From positions 34,336 to 98,335 of the forward strand of contig CAJTPB010000004.1 in assembly GCA_910578065.1 (NCBI GenBank): 64,000 bases of DNA. Reading direction: 5' to 3'. Each line of letters begins with the position of its first letter. Within the stretch, counting starts at the first letter, position 1. Shown piece after piece: positions 41,027 to 49,603 of this stretch. Source of the DNA: an uncultured Christensenella sp. GTDB taxonomy: Bacteria > Bacillota > Clostridia > Christensenellales > Borkfalkiaceae. A program made the translations under genes and the position numbers. Under the pieces are notes generated by a model, which saw only the letters and a list, made by a program, of their open reading frames with translations, made no database searches and was not told where the DNA came from.

Positions 41027-41404
41027 TTAAAAGATGTTTTCCAGCCCGGGGCGGTAAGTTTCGGGTACGGTGCGGCAAATTTGCTGTAATACTTCTAATT
41101 TAGAAAGCGCAAGCGAGTAATTTTTTTCTCCGATCAAACTTACCGTTTCCGAAATCCAATCGTCCACGCGGGAAATATCGTTATGCGGAATTAAAATGTG
41201 AAGGTGGCTTTTTTTATCTTCCCACGAATTGCGCACGATTTTCGCGTCTTCTTCGTTGGCGGTTTCCGCTTCCACCTTGTCCGTAAGCATTTCGATTTCC
41301 TGCCCGAACGATTGAAATTGTTTTTCTACGTAAAACCATTCCAAAAATGCCGCGGATAGCAGGATGGCGAACGCGCCCGCAATGCTGATAAGCGATTTTA
41401 CCAT
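41027..41404 (-). CDS. DUF4363 family protein
   Basis: 125 residues, N-terminal signal anchor (SLISIAGAFAILLSAAFLEW) and a helical domain with IRR-type KIVRNSWEDKKSHLHILIPH NDISRVDDWISE. This family accompanies DUF421 proteins in spore-forming clostridia. Overlaps the DUF421 gene by 7 nt. Function unknown; likely envelope. Confidence 0.8.
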   Translation of the reverse strand: MVKSLISIAGAFAILLSAAFLEWFYVEKQFQSFGQEIEMLTDKVEAETANEEDAKIVRNSWEDKKSHLHILIPHNDISRVDDWISETVSLIGEKNYSLALSKLEVLQQICRTVPETYRPGLENIF

Positions 41405-42087
41405 GTTTTTCCTCCCGGATAAGTCACTTGAACGGTGCGGAATTTTTCGTTTTTCGCCTGCAAATACAGTTTTCCCGTGCCGTCTGCCGTAAGCACAAGC
41501 ACCTTTTTATGATTGGCGATGTTCTGTTCTTTTAAAATGCCGTCGAAGTATTCTTTGCTTAATCCCGTAAGTTCCAAATTTTTGCTATCGTAATTTCCGT
41601 TGTCGATGATCACCATGGGAAGGGATGTTTGCGTTTGCTCGTAATCTTGCTTAGGGAGGGCGGAAAACGTTCCGTTTGCCTCGTACAGCGCGTAATCGAC
41701 GCTGTCGAGCGAAAAGTAGCCCGCCGTCCGCAGCGATTCGATCAAATCGGAAACGTCTAAATTGTTCTTTTTTAATTGATAGTCGTCTATCCCGTTTTTG
41801 TTCATGACCAAGCTGGGCTTTCCGCTGATCAGCGATTTCAGCGGTTTTATTTTTAAGTCGAGCAGGGTTACGATTTCGTGCAGCGCGTAAATGGTGACCA
41901 CCGCGACGATGCCGTACAGCAAGGGCACGGAAGAATCCGCCATGGGAATGCAGGCAAGGTCGGCGATCAAAAGGGTAATAACAAGTTCGAACGGCTGCAT
42001 TTCGCCGATCTGTCTTTTTCCCATAAGCCGCATAATAATAAGCAACGTGACGAAAATAATCGTCGTGCGAATCATAATGAGTACCAT
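41398..42087 (-). CDS. DUF421 (YetF-type) membrane protein
   Basis: 229 residues. Three N-terminal membrane helices (TTIIFVTLLIIMRLMGKRQI, VITLLIADLACIP, LLYGIVAVVTIYALHEIVTL) precede a cytoplasmic domain with GKPSLVMNKNGIDDYQLKKN NLDVSDLIESLR. The RLMGKRQIGEMQPFELV motif defines the family, several members of which act in spore germination or envelope function. A second start at 42075 is possible. Confidence 0.85.
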   Translation of the reverse strand: MVLIMIRTTIIFVTLLIIMRLMGKRQIGEMQPFELVITLLIADLACIPMADSSVPLLYGIVAVVTIYALHEIVTLLDLKIKPLKSLISGKPSLVMNKNGIDDYQLKKNNLDVSDLIESLRTAGYFSLDSVDYALYEANGTFSALPKQDYEQTQTSLPMVIIDNGNYDSKNLELTGLSKEYFDGILKEQNIANHKKVLVLTADGTGKLYLQAKNEKFRTVQVTYPGGKTW

Positions 42088-42129
42088 ATATGAAAAGTAT
42101 TTTCATTTTATAAAAAAGTATGTAAACGC

Positions 42130-42158
42130 TTGTAAAACCGTTTAAAGTTTGCTATAAT
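42130..42158 (+). promoter_or_regulatory. Promoter of folT
   Basis: TTGTAA (42130-42135) and TATAAT (42153-42158), 17-nt spacer, placing the start just before the riboswitch. Confidence 0.8.
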
Positions 42159-42169
42159 GGAGAAAATTT

Positions 42170-42258
42170 ACGAAGAGTAGCCATCGGCGCGTTAAGTGTT
42201 GCGAAACGGGACGTTGTTCGCAAACGAAAGGGAAGTTCCCTGCGGTGCCATGGCGCGT
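42170..42258 (+). ncRNA. THF riboswitch
   Basis: Conserved tetrahydrofolate aptamer blocks are in order: GAGTAGCCAT, GCGTTAAGTG, GGGACGTTGTTCGCAAACG, GGAAGTTCCCTGCGGTGCC and ATGGC closing stem P1 (GCCAT 42180-42184 with ATGGC 42250-42254). It precedes a folate-type ECF S component, the classical folT arrangement. An intrinsic terminator (42299-42327) is the expression platform. Confidence 0.92.
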
Positions 42259-42298
42259 CCGCTCGAACTTGCGCATAAACCGTGCGCGGCGCTTTGCG

Positions 42299-42327
42299 GA
42301 CCTCTCAAAAACGGGAGGTTTTTTTCT
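42299..42327 (+). terminator. Riboswitch terminator containing the folT ribosome site
   Basis: CCTCTC, loop AAAAAC, GGGAGG and a T-run. The GGGAGG 3' arm is also the only ribosome-binding sequence for the ATG at 42328, so the hairpin blocks both transcription and translation. An upstream GTCCGC/GCGGAC pairing (42257-42301) is available as the alternative fold. Confidence 0.75.
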
Positions 42328-42909
42328 ATGTTTTCTAAGTTCTTTTTGTCCCTTTCGGCGGGTAAGAAAATCGCTTTTTTAGCGGTGTTTACGGCGCTCA
42401 GCGTTGCGGTAAACTTTCTTTCCATCGATATCACCCCTACGAACAAAATCACGTTCACTTATTTATTGTGCTTTTTCGCGGGGATCTTTTTAGGCGCGGT
42501 GCCCGCCTTTTCCGTTGCGTTTTTGGGGGATAGCATCAGCTTTCTCATTGCGCCGACAGGCGTGTTTTGGCTGTTCGGCTTAACGCTTGGGCTGTATGCC
42601 TTTCTTGTGGGCGCGGTGATGAATCTGCTTCCCGTAAGCGGAAAAAAGGGGGTTTATATCAAAGCGGTGATCGCCCTTTCGGTCGGGTATCTTATTATCA
42701 CCGTATTCATCAATTCCCTTGTAAATTACAGCTACATGCTGTTGTTTATTTGGAACGGTGTTGCGAAGAAAACCTTCTTCGTATACCTCGGCGGCAGGCT
42801 TGCCGTGCAGTCGATCGTATATGCCGTAAATGCGGCGGTTTGTCTTTTGCTGCTGCCCCTTGCGGCGAATTTGCGCGCCGTGCGGGAAGCAGGCAAAAAA
42901 ACCGTATAA
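42328..42909 (+). CDS. folT: Folate ECF transporter S component
   Basis: 193 residues, six hydrophobic segments (AFLAVFTALSVAVNFLSIDI, TYLLCFFAGIFLGAVPAFSV, FWLFGLTLGLYAFLVGAVMN and others). It is the substrate-binding membrane subunit that works with shared ECF ATPases (not in this window). The THF riboswitch upstream points to folate as ligand. A terminator follows at 42918-42958. Confidence 0.9.
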   Translation: MFSKFFLSLSAGKKIAFLAVFTALSVAVNFLSIDITPTNKITFTYLLCFFAGIFLGAVPAFSVAFLGDSISFLIAPTGVFWLFGLTLGLYAFLVGAVMNLLPVSGKKGVYIKAVIALSVGYLIITVFINSLVNYSYMLLFIWNGVAKKTFFVYLGGRLAVQSIVYAVNAAVCLLLLPLAANLRAVREAGKKTV

Positions 42910-42917
42910 TTTTACCC

Positions 42918-42958
42918 TTGTTCAACCCGACTTTTGCTGAATCGGGTTGATTTTTTTT
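42918..42958 (+). terminator. Terminator after folT
   Basis: TCAACCCGA ... TCGGGTTGA stem with an 11-nt loop, followed by nine T. Confidence 0.85.
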
Positions 42959-43003
42959 TCGGGAAGTGGTATACTGAAAGCATCCTTCATTAAAGGGGGC
43001 GTT

Positions 43004-43951
43004 ATGCACAATCTCCTGAATCCGGGTATCACGATCGGAAGTTTCACTATTTACTATTACGCGATTGCTATTGTGTGCGGAATTTTGGTTGCTACTTTTC
43101 TTTCCGCGCTGCTGATGAAGCGGCGGAATTTATCTTCCGACTTTATCTTTACGCTGTTTATCTTTTGCATCCCCACGGCACTTTTGTGCGCGCGTTTATA
43201 TTACTGCATTACAGACGGCATGTCGATCGGGGAGTGGTTCCGTTGGGAAAGTATCCGCCGCGGAGGACTTTCCGTACTCGGCGGGGTGATCGGCGGGGTA
43301 GGCATGGGGCTAATCGTATGCCTTGTGAAAAAAATCAGCTTTCTGCGCGCCGCCGACTGCGTTGTGCCCACAATTTTGATCGCGCAAGCGATCGGTCGGT
43401 GGGGGAACTTTTTCAATCAAGAAGTGTACGGTGCGTTGATTACCGATCCTGCGCAGCAATGGTTTCCGTGGGCGGTGGAAATTAACGGCAGCTGGTATCA
43501 TGCGCTGTTCTTTTACGAATGCGTAATCAACCTTATCGGGTTCGGGCTTATTTACGGGGCGGCTTGGTATTGGGCGAAAAAGCCCAACGGCGTGTTCACC
43601 TTTTCTTATTTTGTATGGTACGGAATCGTACGCGCTTTAATGGAACCGCTTCGCAATCCCTCTTATATCCTCGGCTCGGAAAACGACGTTATGTGGTCGC
43701 AGATCACCGCGTTTTTGATGGCCGCGTTCGGATTGATCGGAATCGGCGTACTGCTGTTTTTGAACTATAAAAAGGAAGGCGCGTGGATCGGCAGCAAAAA
43801 GGGCGATCCTTGCGGCATTACGCATTTTCAAACGCCGTATAAAGACGAAAAGCCTTATTACAGCAAAATCAATTTAATGGGCGATCAGTACCCGCCCAAG
43901 CCGAAAGAAGAAAAAAATAAAAAGGGTAACGAGGACTCGAACGAACAGTGA
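43004..43951 (+). CDS. lgt: Prolipoprotein diacylglyceryl transferase
   Basis: 315 residues, seven membrane helices. It transfers diacylglycerol from phosphatidylglycerol to the lipobox Cys. The Lgt signature is AQAIGRWGNFFNQEVYGALI, with RRGGLSVLGGVIGGVG and an essential-Arg-type EPLRNPSYI. ATG 43004 follows AAAGGGGG. The C-terminal 60 residues form a charged extension (KEEKNKKGNEDSNEQ) beyond the usual end. Its stop overlaps the pncB start (TGATG). Confidence 0.95.
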   Translation: MHNLLNPGITIGSFTIYYYAIAIVCGILVATFLSALLMKRRNLSSDFIFTLFIFCIPTALLCARLYYCITDGMSIGEWFRWESIRRGGLSVLGGVIGGVGMGLIVCLVKKISFLRAADCVVPTILIAQAIGRWGNFFNQEVYGALITDPAQQWFPWAVEINGSWYHALFFYECVINLIGFGLIYGAAWYWAKKPNGVFTFSYFVWYGIVRALMEPLRNPSYILGSENDVMWSQITAFLMAAFGLIGIGVLLFLNYKKEGAWIGSKKGDPCGITHFQTPYKDEKPYYSKINLMGDQYPPKPKEEKNKKGNEDSNEQ

Positions 43952-45390
43952 TGAGGAATTTAACTCTTTTAACCGATTTATACCAGCTTACCATGGGGTA
44001 CGGGTATTTTCAAGCGGGCAAGCACGAGCAGGAAGCCGTGTTCGATATCTTTTTTCGACCCAACCGCATGATCACCTATTCGGTGGCGGCGGGCATGGAA
44101 CAGGCGGCGGACTATCTCGAAACGCTGCGTTTCGAAGAAGAGGATATTGCATATCTGCGCTCACTGAACTTGTTTTCGGAAGAATATCTTGCTTATTTAA
44201 AGGAACTGCGCTTTACGGGAGACGTTTATTCGGTGCGCGAAGGGGAACTTGTATTTCCGTACGAACCCATCGTTACCGTAAAAGCGCCCATGATTCAGGC
44301 GCAGCTTGTGGAAACGGCGCTTTTAACCTTTATCAACCACCAAACGCTGATCGCTTCCAAGGCGGCGAAAATCTGTGCGGAAGCGGGCGGGGCGGTCATG
44401 GAGTTCGGGTTGCGGCGGGCGCAGGGGGCAGACGCGGGCATTTACGGCGCGCGCGCGGCGATCATCGGCGGGTGCGTATCCACGTCTAACGTGTATGCGG
44501 GCAAGTTGTTTTCCGTTCCCGTTTCGGGCACCATGGCGCACAGCTGGGTGATGAATTTCGAAAGCGAGGAAGAAGCCTTCCGCGCATATGCGAAAAGTTT
44601 TCCCGATAATTGTTTGCTGCTTGTAGATACGTACGATACGTTAAAAAGCGGCGTGCCCAACGCGATCAAGATTTTTAAAGAACTGCGCGAACAGGGGTTC
44701 GAGCCGAAGGGCATTAGGTTGGATTCGGGCGATCTTGCTTACCTTTCCAAAGAGGCGCGCAAACTGCTCGATCGGGCGGGATTCGAAAACGCGAAAATTT
44801 GCGCTTCGGGCGATTTAGACGAAGTTTCGATTCGTTCGCTGAAAAATCAAGGGGCAAAGATCGACCTGTGGGGGGTAGGCACCAAGCTGATCACCAGCGC
44901 CGATATGCCCGCGCTCGGCGGCGTATATAAACTTTCCGCCGTGTACGAAGGGGAGCGGGAAATTCCAAAAATCAAACTTTCGGATACGACGGAAAAAATT
45001 ACCAACCCTTCGCTGAAAGAGGTTTACCGCATTTACGATAAAAAGACGGATAAGGCGATCGCCGATTTGATCGTGCGCTTTTGCGAAGAGATCGACGAAA
45101 GCAAACCGCTTACGCTGTTTCACCCCGTAGATACTTGGAAGCGCATGAAAGTAACCGACTTTCGCGCCCGCCGCCTGCGGGAAAAAATCGTTTCGGGCGG
45201 AAAGCGCATTTTGCCCAAACAGCCGCTTGCCGCGCATGCGGAATATTTTAAAAAGGAAAGTTCGCGGTTCTGGGAAGAGTATACTCGTCGCGATATGCCG
45301 CATATCTATAAAGTGGATTTGTCTTCCGCGCTTCATAAATTGAAAAAAGAGATGATCGAAGCGCACGGAAAGGGGGAGGAAACGTGCTGA
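43951..45390 (+). CDS. pncB: Nicotinate phosphoribosyltransferase
   Basis: 479 residues. It converts nicotinate and PRPP to NaMN for NAD salvage. Characteristic blocks: LLTDLYQLTMGYGYFQAG, FDIFFR, GLRRAQGADAGIYGARAAII, GTMAHSWVMNF, VDTYDTLKSGV and GIRLDSGDLAYLSKEARKLL. The ATG overlaps the lgt stop; a GTG one codon earlier is less likely. No NAD-pathway neighbour, but it is locked into the lgt-lspA operon by overlaps. Confidence 0.93.
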   Translation: MRNLTLLTDLYQLTMGYGYFQAGKHEQEAVFDIFFRPNRMITYSVAAGMEQAADYLETLRFEEEDIAYLRSLNLFSEEYLAYLKELRFTGDVYSVREGELVFPYEPIVTVKAPMIQAQLVETALLTFINHQTLIASKAAKICAEAGGAVMEFGLRRAQGADAGIYGARAAIIGGCVSTSNVYAGKLFSVPVSGTMAHSWVMNFESEEEAFRAYAKSFPDNCLLLVDTYDTLKSGVPNAIKIFKELREQGFEPKGIRLDSGDLAYLSKEARKLLDRAGFENAKICASGDLDEVSIRSLKNQGAKIDLWGVGTKLITSADMPALGGVYKLSAVYEGEREIPKIKLSDTTEKITNPSLKEVYRIYDKKTDKAIADLIVRFCEEIDESKPLTLFHPVDTWKRMKVTDFRARRLREKIVSGGKRILPKQPLAAHAEYFKKESSRFWEEYTRRDMPHIYKVDLSSALHKLKKEMIEAHGKGEETC

Positions 45391-45869
45391 AATTATTTAC
45401 CGAAAAAGACGTACGCAAACTAGTTTCGCGTTTGAAAGAAGAATACGGCGAAGTGCTTCGCCGCCAAAAGACGGTTACGGAAGAGATCAAGCGGGAAAAC
45501 GCCCGCCTGCGCGCCCGTTTAAGCGAGTTGGAAGGGGAGCGCGGCCGCGTTTCCGCCGCTTTGGTGCATGCCGTAAAAACGGGCGAAACCATTCGGGAAG
45601 AGGGCAAAACGGAAACGGAGAACAAGCGCAAAGAACTCGATCTGCTTGCCGAAAAGTGCCGCGTGCTATCCGACAGACTGATTAAGAAATATCCCGACGA
45701 AGAGGACGTCGCGCAGTTCGAATCATTTACGCAGTCGCTGCACGAAGAGTTGGGGCTGCAAGCGGAAGAGGAAAGCGGATTCCATATGGAAGACGTGCTC
45801 GCGCCCAAAAAACCGCTCGATCTGGGCAAGCTGTGTAAAGATTTGGGGCTTATGGAGGAAGACGAATGA
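45384..45869 (+). CDS. Coiled-coil protein of unknown function (161 aa)
   Basis: GTG start (45384) after GGGGGAGG, overlapping pncB by 7 nt. The protein is nearly all charged coiled coil (EEIKRENARLRARLSELEGE; EEGKTETENKRKELDLLAEK) with a short C-terminal part (LDLGKLCKDLGLMEEDE). This resembles DivIVA/SepF-adjacent cell-division coiled coils in outline, but no specific motif is present. Likely cytoplasmic scaffold. Confidence 0.7.
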   Translation: MLKLFTEKDVRKLVSRLKEEYGEVLRRQKTVTEEIKRENARLRARLSELEGERGRVSAALVHAVKTGETIREEGKTETENKRKELDLLAEKCRVLSDRLIKKYPDEEDVAQFESFTQSLHEELGLQAEEESGFHMEDVLAPKKPLDLGKLCKDLGLMEEDE

Positions 45870-46399
45870 TCGCTTTGGTATGCGCCTTTTTCGGCTTGAT
45901 TTTACTGTATCTCGATCAAATCACCAAGGCATGGGCAGAGGCGACGGACGTTTCGCAAACGGTGATCCCCAATTTTATCCGCTTTCGCTTTACGCAGAAC
46001 AGCGGAATGGCGTTCGGGATCGGCAGCGATAACCAAACGTTTATGGTCGTCGTAACCGTTTTGACTGTTGTAATGATCGTCGGCATTGCGGTTTTGTTCT
46101 TTACGCTGTTTAAAAAGAACGCGCCCGCGCAGGTTGCGCTCGCCTTGGTGGAAGCGGGTGCGATCGGAAATTTAATCGACAGGCTTATTTTAGATTACGT
46201 GCGCGACTTTGTAGACGTAAGTTCCATCGGCTTCGGCGTGTGCAATCTTGCCGATTTTTACATTACGGGCGGCGCGGTGCTTCTTGTGATCGTCATCTTG
46301 TTTGTGGGAAAAGACGCGGTGATCCCGCTCGGCAAATATCGCAAACAGGCAAAGGAAGAGCGCGAAAAGGAAAAAGCGGAAAAGCAAGCGAATGGATAA
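45866..46399 (+). CDS. lspA: Signal peptidase II
   Basis: 177 residues, four membrane helices. It removes signal peptides from lipidated prolipoproteins, the step after Lgt in the same operon. Motifs: LDQITK, TQNSGMAFG, GAIGNLIDRLIL with DYVRDFVD, and NLADFYIT; the catalytic aspartates lie in the last two blocks. The C terminus is a basic extension (REKEKAEKQANG). Overlaps both neighbours. Confidence 0.95.
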   Translation: MIALVCAFFGLILLYLDQITKAWAEATDVSQTVIPNFIRFRFTQNSGMAFGIGSDNQTFMVVVTVLTVVMIVGIAVLFFTLFKKNAPAQVALALVEAGAIGNLIDRLILDYVRDFVDVSSIGFGVCNLADFYITGGAVLLVIVILFVGKDAVIPLGKYRKQAKEEREKEKAEKQANG

Positions 46400-47303
46400 A
46401 CGGTATTTCACCGCCGAAGAGGACTGCTCCCGCGTCGACGTATTTTTAAGCGAAAGGGTAGACTTAACGCGCTCTTCCGTTAAAAAACTGATCGACGGCG
46501 GCAACGCTTCGATCAACGGAAAAATCGTAAAGGCAGGACAAGCGGTTAAGGCGTTAGACGGGGTAGAGTTGAACATACCCGATCCGCAGCCCATTGACGC
46601 CCGCCCCGAAGATATTCCGCTCGATATCGTGTACGAAGACGGCGATATTGCCGTTATCAACAAGGCGCGCGGTATGACGGTGCACGCGGGCAACGGCAAT
46701 ACCGAAGGCACGCTTGTGAACGCGCTGCTCTTCCGTTTGGATTCGCTCAGCGGAATCAACGGCGCGATCAGACCGGGAATCGTTCACCGCATCGATAAAG
46801 ATACGACGGGGCTTCTCGTCGTCGCCAAAAACGATAAGGCGCACGTTTCCCTTTCCAAGCAGATAGCGGAAAAAACGTGCAAGCGCGAATACCTCGCCCT
46901 ATTGGAAGGAGTGTTAAAGGCGGATTCGGGAACGGTCGCTACCGATTTGGGCAGGGATCCTTCCGACAGGCTGAAAATGGCGGTATTGCCTGCGGGGCAG
47001 GGAAGATATGCGGAAACGGAATATTTTGCGGAAGAGCGGTTTGCAAAAAATACGCTCGCGCGGTTTTCCCTCCGCACAGGGCGCACGCATCAAATACGCG
47101 TACATGCCAAATATTTGGGTCACCCCGTTGTGGGCGATCCCGTTTACGGATACAAAAAACAAAGATTCGCTTTGCAAGGTCAGCTGCTTCATGCGTTCAA
47201 GTTAGAATTGACGCACCCGAAAACGGAGGAGAGAATGGCGTTTACCGCGCCCCTTCCCGCCGATTTTGAACGGATCTTGCAAATCGTAAGGAGAGACGTA
47301 TGA
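46392..47303 (+). CDS. rluD: RluD-family pseudouridine synthase
   Basis: 303 residues. An N-terminal S4 RNA-binding domain (DVFLSERVDLTRSSVKKLID) precedes the catalytic domain with GIVHRIDKDTTGLLVVAKND (catalytic Asp in HRIDKDT) and RFSLRTGRTHQIRVHAKYLG HPVVGDPVYG. It probably makes pseudouridines in 23S rRNA helix 69 or a related site. Usual partner of lspA in Firmicutes. Confidence 0.9.
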   Translation: MDKRYFTAEEDCSRVDVFLSERVDLTRSSVKKLIDGGNASINGKIVKAGQAVKALDGVELNIPDPQPIDARPEDIPLDIVYEDGDIAVINKARGMTVHAGNGNTEGTLVNALLFRLDSLSGINGAIRPGIVHRIDKDTTGLLVVAKNDKAHVSLSKQIAEKTCKREYLALLEGVLKADSGTVATDLGRDPSDRLKMAVLPAGQGRYAETEYFAEERFAKNTLARFSLRTGRTHQIRVHAKYLGHPVVGDPVYGYKKQRFALQGQLLHAFKLELTHPKTEERMAFTAPLPADFERILQIVRRDV

Positions 47304-47848
47304 TAACGGTAATGAAAGAAGAGGACATTTCCCGCGCAATCGCGCGTATCGCTTCCGAAGCGCTCGAATTAAACGACGGAACGGAAGACCTCGTTATTGT
47401 GGGGATCCGTACGCGCGGCGTGATAGTGGCAAAGCGCATGCAAGAAGAGATCCGCAAAATGGAAGGGGTAACGGTGCCGATGGGCATTCTCGACATCGCG
47501 TTGCAGCGTGACGATTTGCTTTCCGATACCTGCGGCGCGGTGTTTAAGGGAAGCGAGATCGACTTCGATTTAAACGGCAAAAACGTGGCGCTGTGCGACG
47601 ACGTTATGTACACGGGGCGCACGGTGCGCGCGGCGATCGCGGCGCTCAACTCGCTGGGCAGGGCGAAGTCCGTTCAGCTGTATGCCTTGGTAGACCGCGG
47701 GCACAGAGAACTTCCTTTCCGCGCGGACGCGGTAGGCAAAAACGTGCCCACTTCTTCGGCGGAAAAAGTGGTTGCTCACTTTCGGGAAACGGACGGCGAC
47801 GAGGGCGTATATCTTTTAAAAAACGGGGAAGGACTTCCGTTAAAGTAA
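47300..47848 (+). CDS. pyrR: PyrR bifunctional regulator/uracil phosphoribosyltransferase
   Basis: 182 residues. PRPP-loop VALCDDVMYTGRTVRAAIAA, GIRTRGVIVAKRMQEEI and LDIALQRDDL match PyrR. In Bacillus it binds pyr mRNA with UMP to promote termination. No PyrR-binding leader or pyr genes appear in this window, so its targets lie elsewhere. It overlaps rluD by 4 nt. Confidence 0.93.
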   Translation: MITVMKEEDISRAIARIASEALELNDGTEDLVIVGIRTRGVIVAKRMQEEIRKMEGVTVPMGILDIALQRDDLLSDTCGAVFKGSEIDFDLNGKNVALCDDVMYTGRTVRAAIAALNSLGRAKSVQLYALVDRGHRELPFRADAVGKNVPTSSAEKVVAHFRETDGDEGVYLLKNGEGLPLK

Positions 47849-47849
47849 T

Positions 47850-49106
47850 ATGCTTAAAATTACCGCTCTTTCAAAATCCGCCCGCCGCGAAACAGCTTTG
47901 TCTTGCGGGGATATCATTCGTTCCGTAAACGGATATCCCGCCGTGGACGAACTCGATTTGCTTTATTTCGCGGGGGAAACAGTGCTCCTCGAAGTAGAGG
48001 GAAAAGGGGAAGTTCGGGCGCGCGCCGACGAGATTCAAGTAAAAAGCGAGCAAGCGATCCGCACCTGCCATAATCACTGCACCTTTTGCTTTGTCGATCA
48101 AATGCCAAAAGGCATGCGCGAAAGTCTGTACGTAAAAGACGACGACTATGCGATGAGTTTCGAATGCGGAAACTTTGTAACGCTTACCAATTTAAAGGAA
48201 GAAGAACTCGAACGCATCATCCGCTTAAAACTTTCGCCCTTGTACGTTTCCGTGCATACGGTAAACCCCGCGCTTCGGTGCGAACTGCTCAACAACCGCT
48301 TTGCGGGAAAAATCGAAGAACAGATTCGCCGCCTTGCGGAAGGGGGAATTTCCGTGCATTGCCAGGCGGTGATCGTTCCGCATAAAAACGACGGGGAAGA
48401 TTTAAAAAATACCGCGCGCACGTTATTCCGTTACTTTCCGCAAGTGTGCGATTTGGCGGTCGTGCCCACGGGATTGACGAAGTACCGCGAGGGATTAACG
48501 CAAATTCCCGATATCGACGGGGAATACAGCGCAAAGTTTTTAGATACGGTAGACGAATTGAATCAGGAATTCGGCGTGAACTTCGTGCTTCCCGCCGACG
48601 AGTATTTTATAAAGGCGAAGCGGGCGTTAAAGCCCGCGGAATTTTACGGCGATTTTGCGCAAATAGAAAACGGGATCGGCATGACGAGTAAATTTATCGC
48701 CGATTTTCACAAGGCATTGCAGCCTGCGGCGCGCAAAAAGCATACGCGCGTCGTAAGCGTGTGCGGCGTTTCGGCGGCGGAAACGGTTCAGTCGCTTTGC
48801 GAACAGGCGAACGAATCGATCGAAAATTTGCAAGCGCGCGCGCTGCCCGTAAAAAATTCCTTTTTCGGCGAAAGCGTTACGTGCACGGGTCTTTTAACGG
48901 GTCAGGATATTCTTGCCGCTCTCCAAGCGGAAAAGGGCAGTTACGACGAAGTGATTCTTGCTTCCGACACGTTAAAATCGTTCGAAGAAGTATTTCTTTG
49001 CGGCATGACGTTGAAAGATTTAAAAAAGAAGTTGCGCGGCAGTCGGATATTCGTAAACGCCTCGGGCGGCGAGGGATTTTTCCGTTTGCTGGCGGGCAAA
49101 AAATAA
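47850..49106 (+). CDS. DUF512/PDZ radical SAM-like enzyme (TIGR03279-type)
   Basis: 418 residues. N-terminal PDZ-like domain (SCGDIIRSVNGYPAVDELDL), a cysteine cluster CHNHCTFCFVDQMPKGMRES, and the DUF512 region (AVVPTGLTKYREGL). The CxxxCxxC cluster fits radical SAM chemistry. Homologs often precede der, as here; a ribosome or GTPase-linked role has been proposed but not shown. Confidence 0.85.
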   Translation: MLKITALSKSARRETALSCGDIIRSVNGYPAVDELDLLYFAGETVLLEVEGKGEVRARADEIQVKSEQAIRTCHNHCTFCFVDQMPKGMRESLYVKDDDYAMSFECGNFVTLTNLKEEELERIIRLKLSPLYVSVHTVNPALRCELLNNRFAGKIEEQIRRLAEGGISVHCQAVIVPHKNDGEDLKNTARTLFRYFPQVCDLAVVPTGLTKYREGLTQIPDIDGEYSAKFLDTVDELNQEFGVNFVLPADEYFIKAKRALKPAEFYGDFAQIENGIGMTSKFIADFHKALQPAARKKHTRVVSVCGVSAAETVQSLCEQANESIENLQARALPVKNSFFGESVTCTGLLTGQDILAALQAEKGSYDEVILASDTLKSFEEVFLCGMTLKDLKKKLRGSRIFVNASGGEGFFRLLAGKK

Positions 49107-49141
49107 TTTTTCGAAATTTTGCCAAATCCCCTTTGATAATA

Positions 49142-49170
49142 TTGATTTTTTGCATGCGCAATGGTATAAT
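49142..49170 (+). promoter_or_regulatory. Promoter of the small membrane protein gene
   Basis: TTGATT (49142-49147) and TATAAT (49165-49170), 17-nt spacer; TAGGAGG ribosome site follows before ATG 49202. Confidence 0.7.
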
Positions 49171-49201
49171 ATCCTCGTAAATTTTAGGAGGATATTTTTT
49201 T

Positions 49202-49507
49202 ATGGCTAAACGTACTACTACGCGTTCCGAATACGCGGCGAGAAACGATCTTGTAAGACTTTGCTGTTATGTTGCGCTTGTGTTGGCGGGCGTGCTTTTG
49301 ATTATCACCAACCTGCTTCCCCTTTGCGGCGTAGAGATCACGGGCAGGATCATCGGCGTAATGAATATGATCAAAGACATCGCGCTGTTGATCGGCATTG
49401 TGTTTGCGGCATATTCGTTCGCCCGCGCGCACGGAAAAGTTACCACGATCATTTTTTGGATCGCGCTTGCAATTTACGTTGCGTGCGTAATTTGCGGACT
49501 CTTCTAA
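49202..49507 (+). CDS. Small three-helix membrane protein
   Basis: 101 residues. A short basic N terminus (KRTTTRSEYAARNDLVR) and three hydrophobic segments: CCYVALVLAGVLLIITNLLP, IGVMNMIKDIALLIGIVFAA and IIFWIALAIYVACVICGLF. No family recognised. Own promoter and terminator make it monocistronic. Confidence 0.75.
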   Translation: MAKRTTTRSEYAARNDLVRLCCYVALVLAGVLLIITNLLPLCGVEITGRIIGVMNMIKDIALLIGIVFAAYSFARAHGKVTTIIFWIALAIYVACVICGLF

Positions 49508-49521
49508 TCAAAGTAAAAAAA

Positions 49522-49546
49522 GGACGGCGCCGAAGCCGTCTTTTTT
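49522..49546 (+). terminator. Terminator before der
   Basis: GGACGGC, loop GCCGAA, GCCGTC then TTTTTT. Confidence 0.8.
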
Positions 49547-49547
49547 C

Positions 49548-49576
49548 TTTACAAAAAAAGTTTTTTTCGGTATAAT
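49548..49576 (+). promoter_or_regulatory. Promoter of der-plsY
   Basis: TTTACA (49548-49553) and TATAAT (49571-49576), 17-nt spacer, beginning directly after the preceding terminator U-tract. Confidence 0.65.
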
Positions 49577-49603
49577 ATTGAAAGAAATTTACGGGAGAAT
49601 GTT

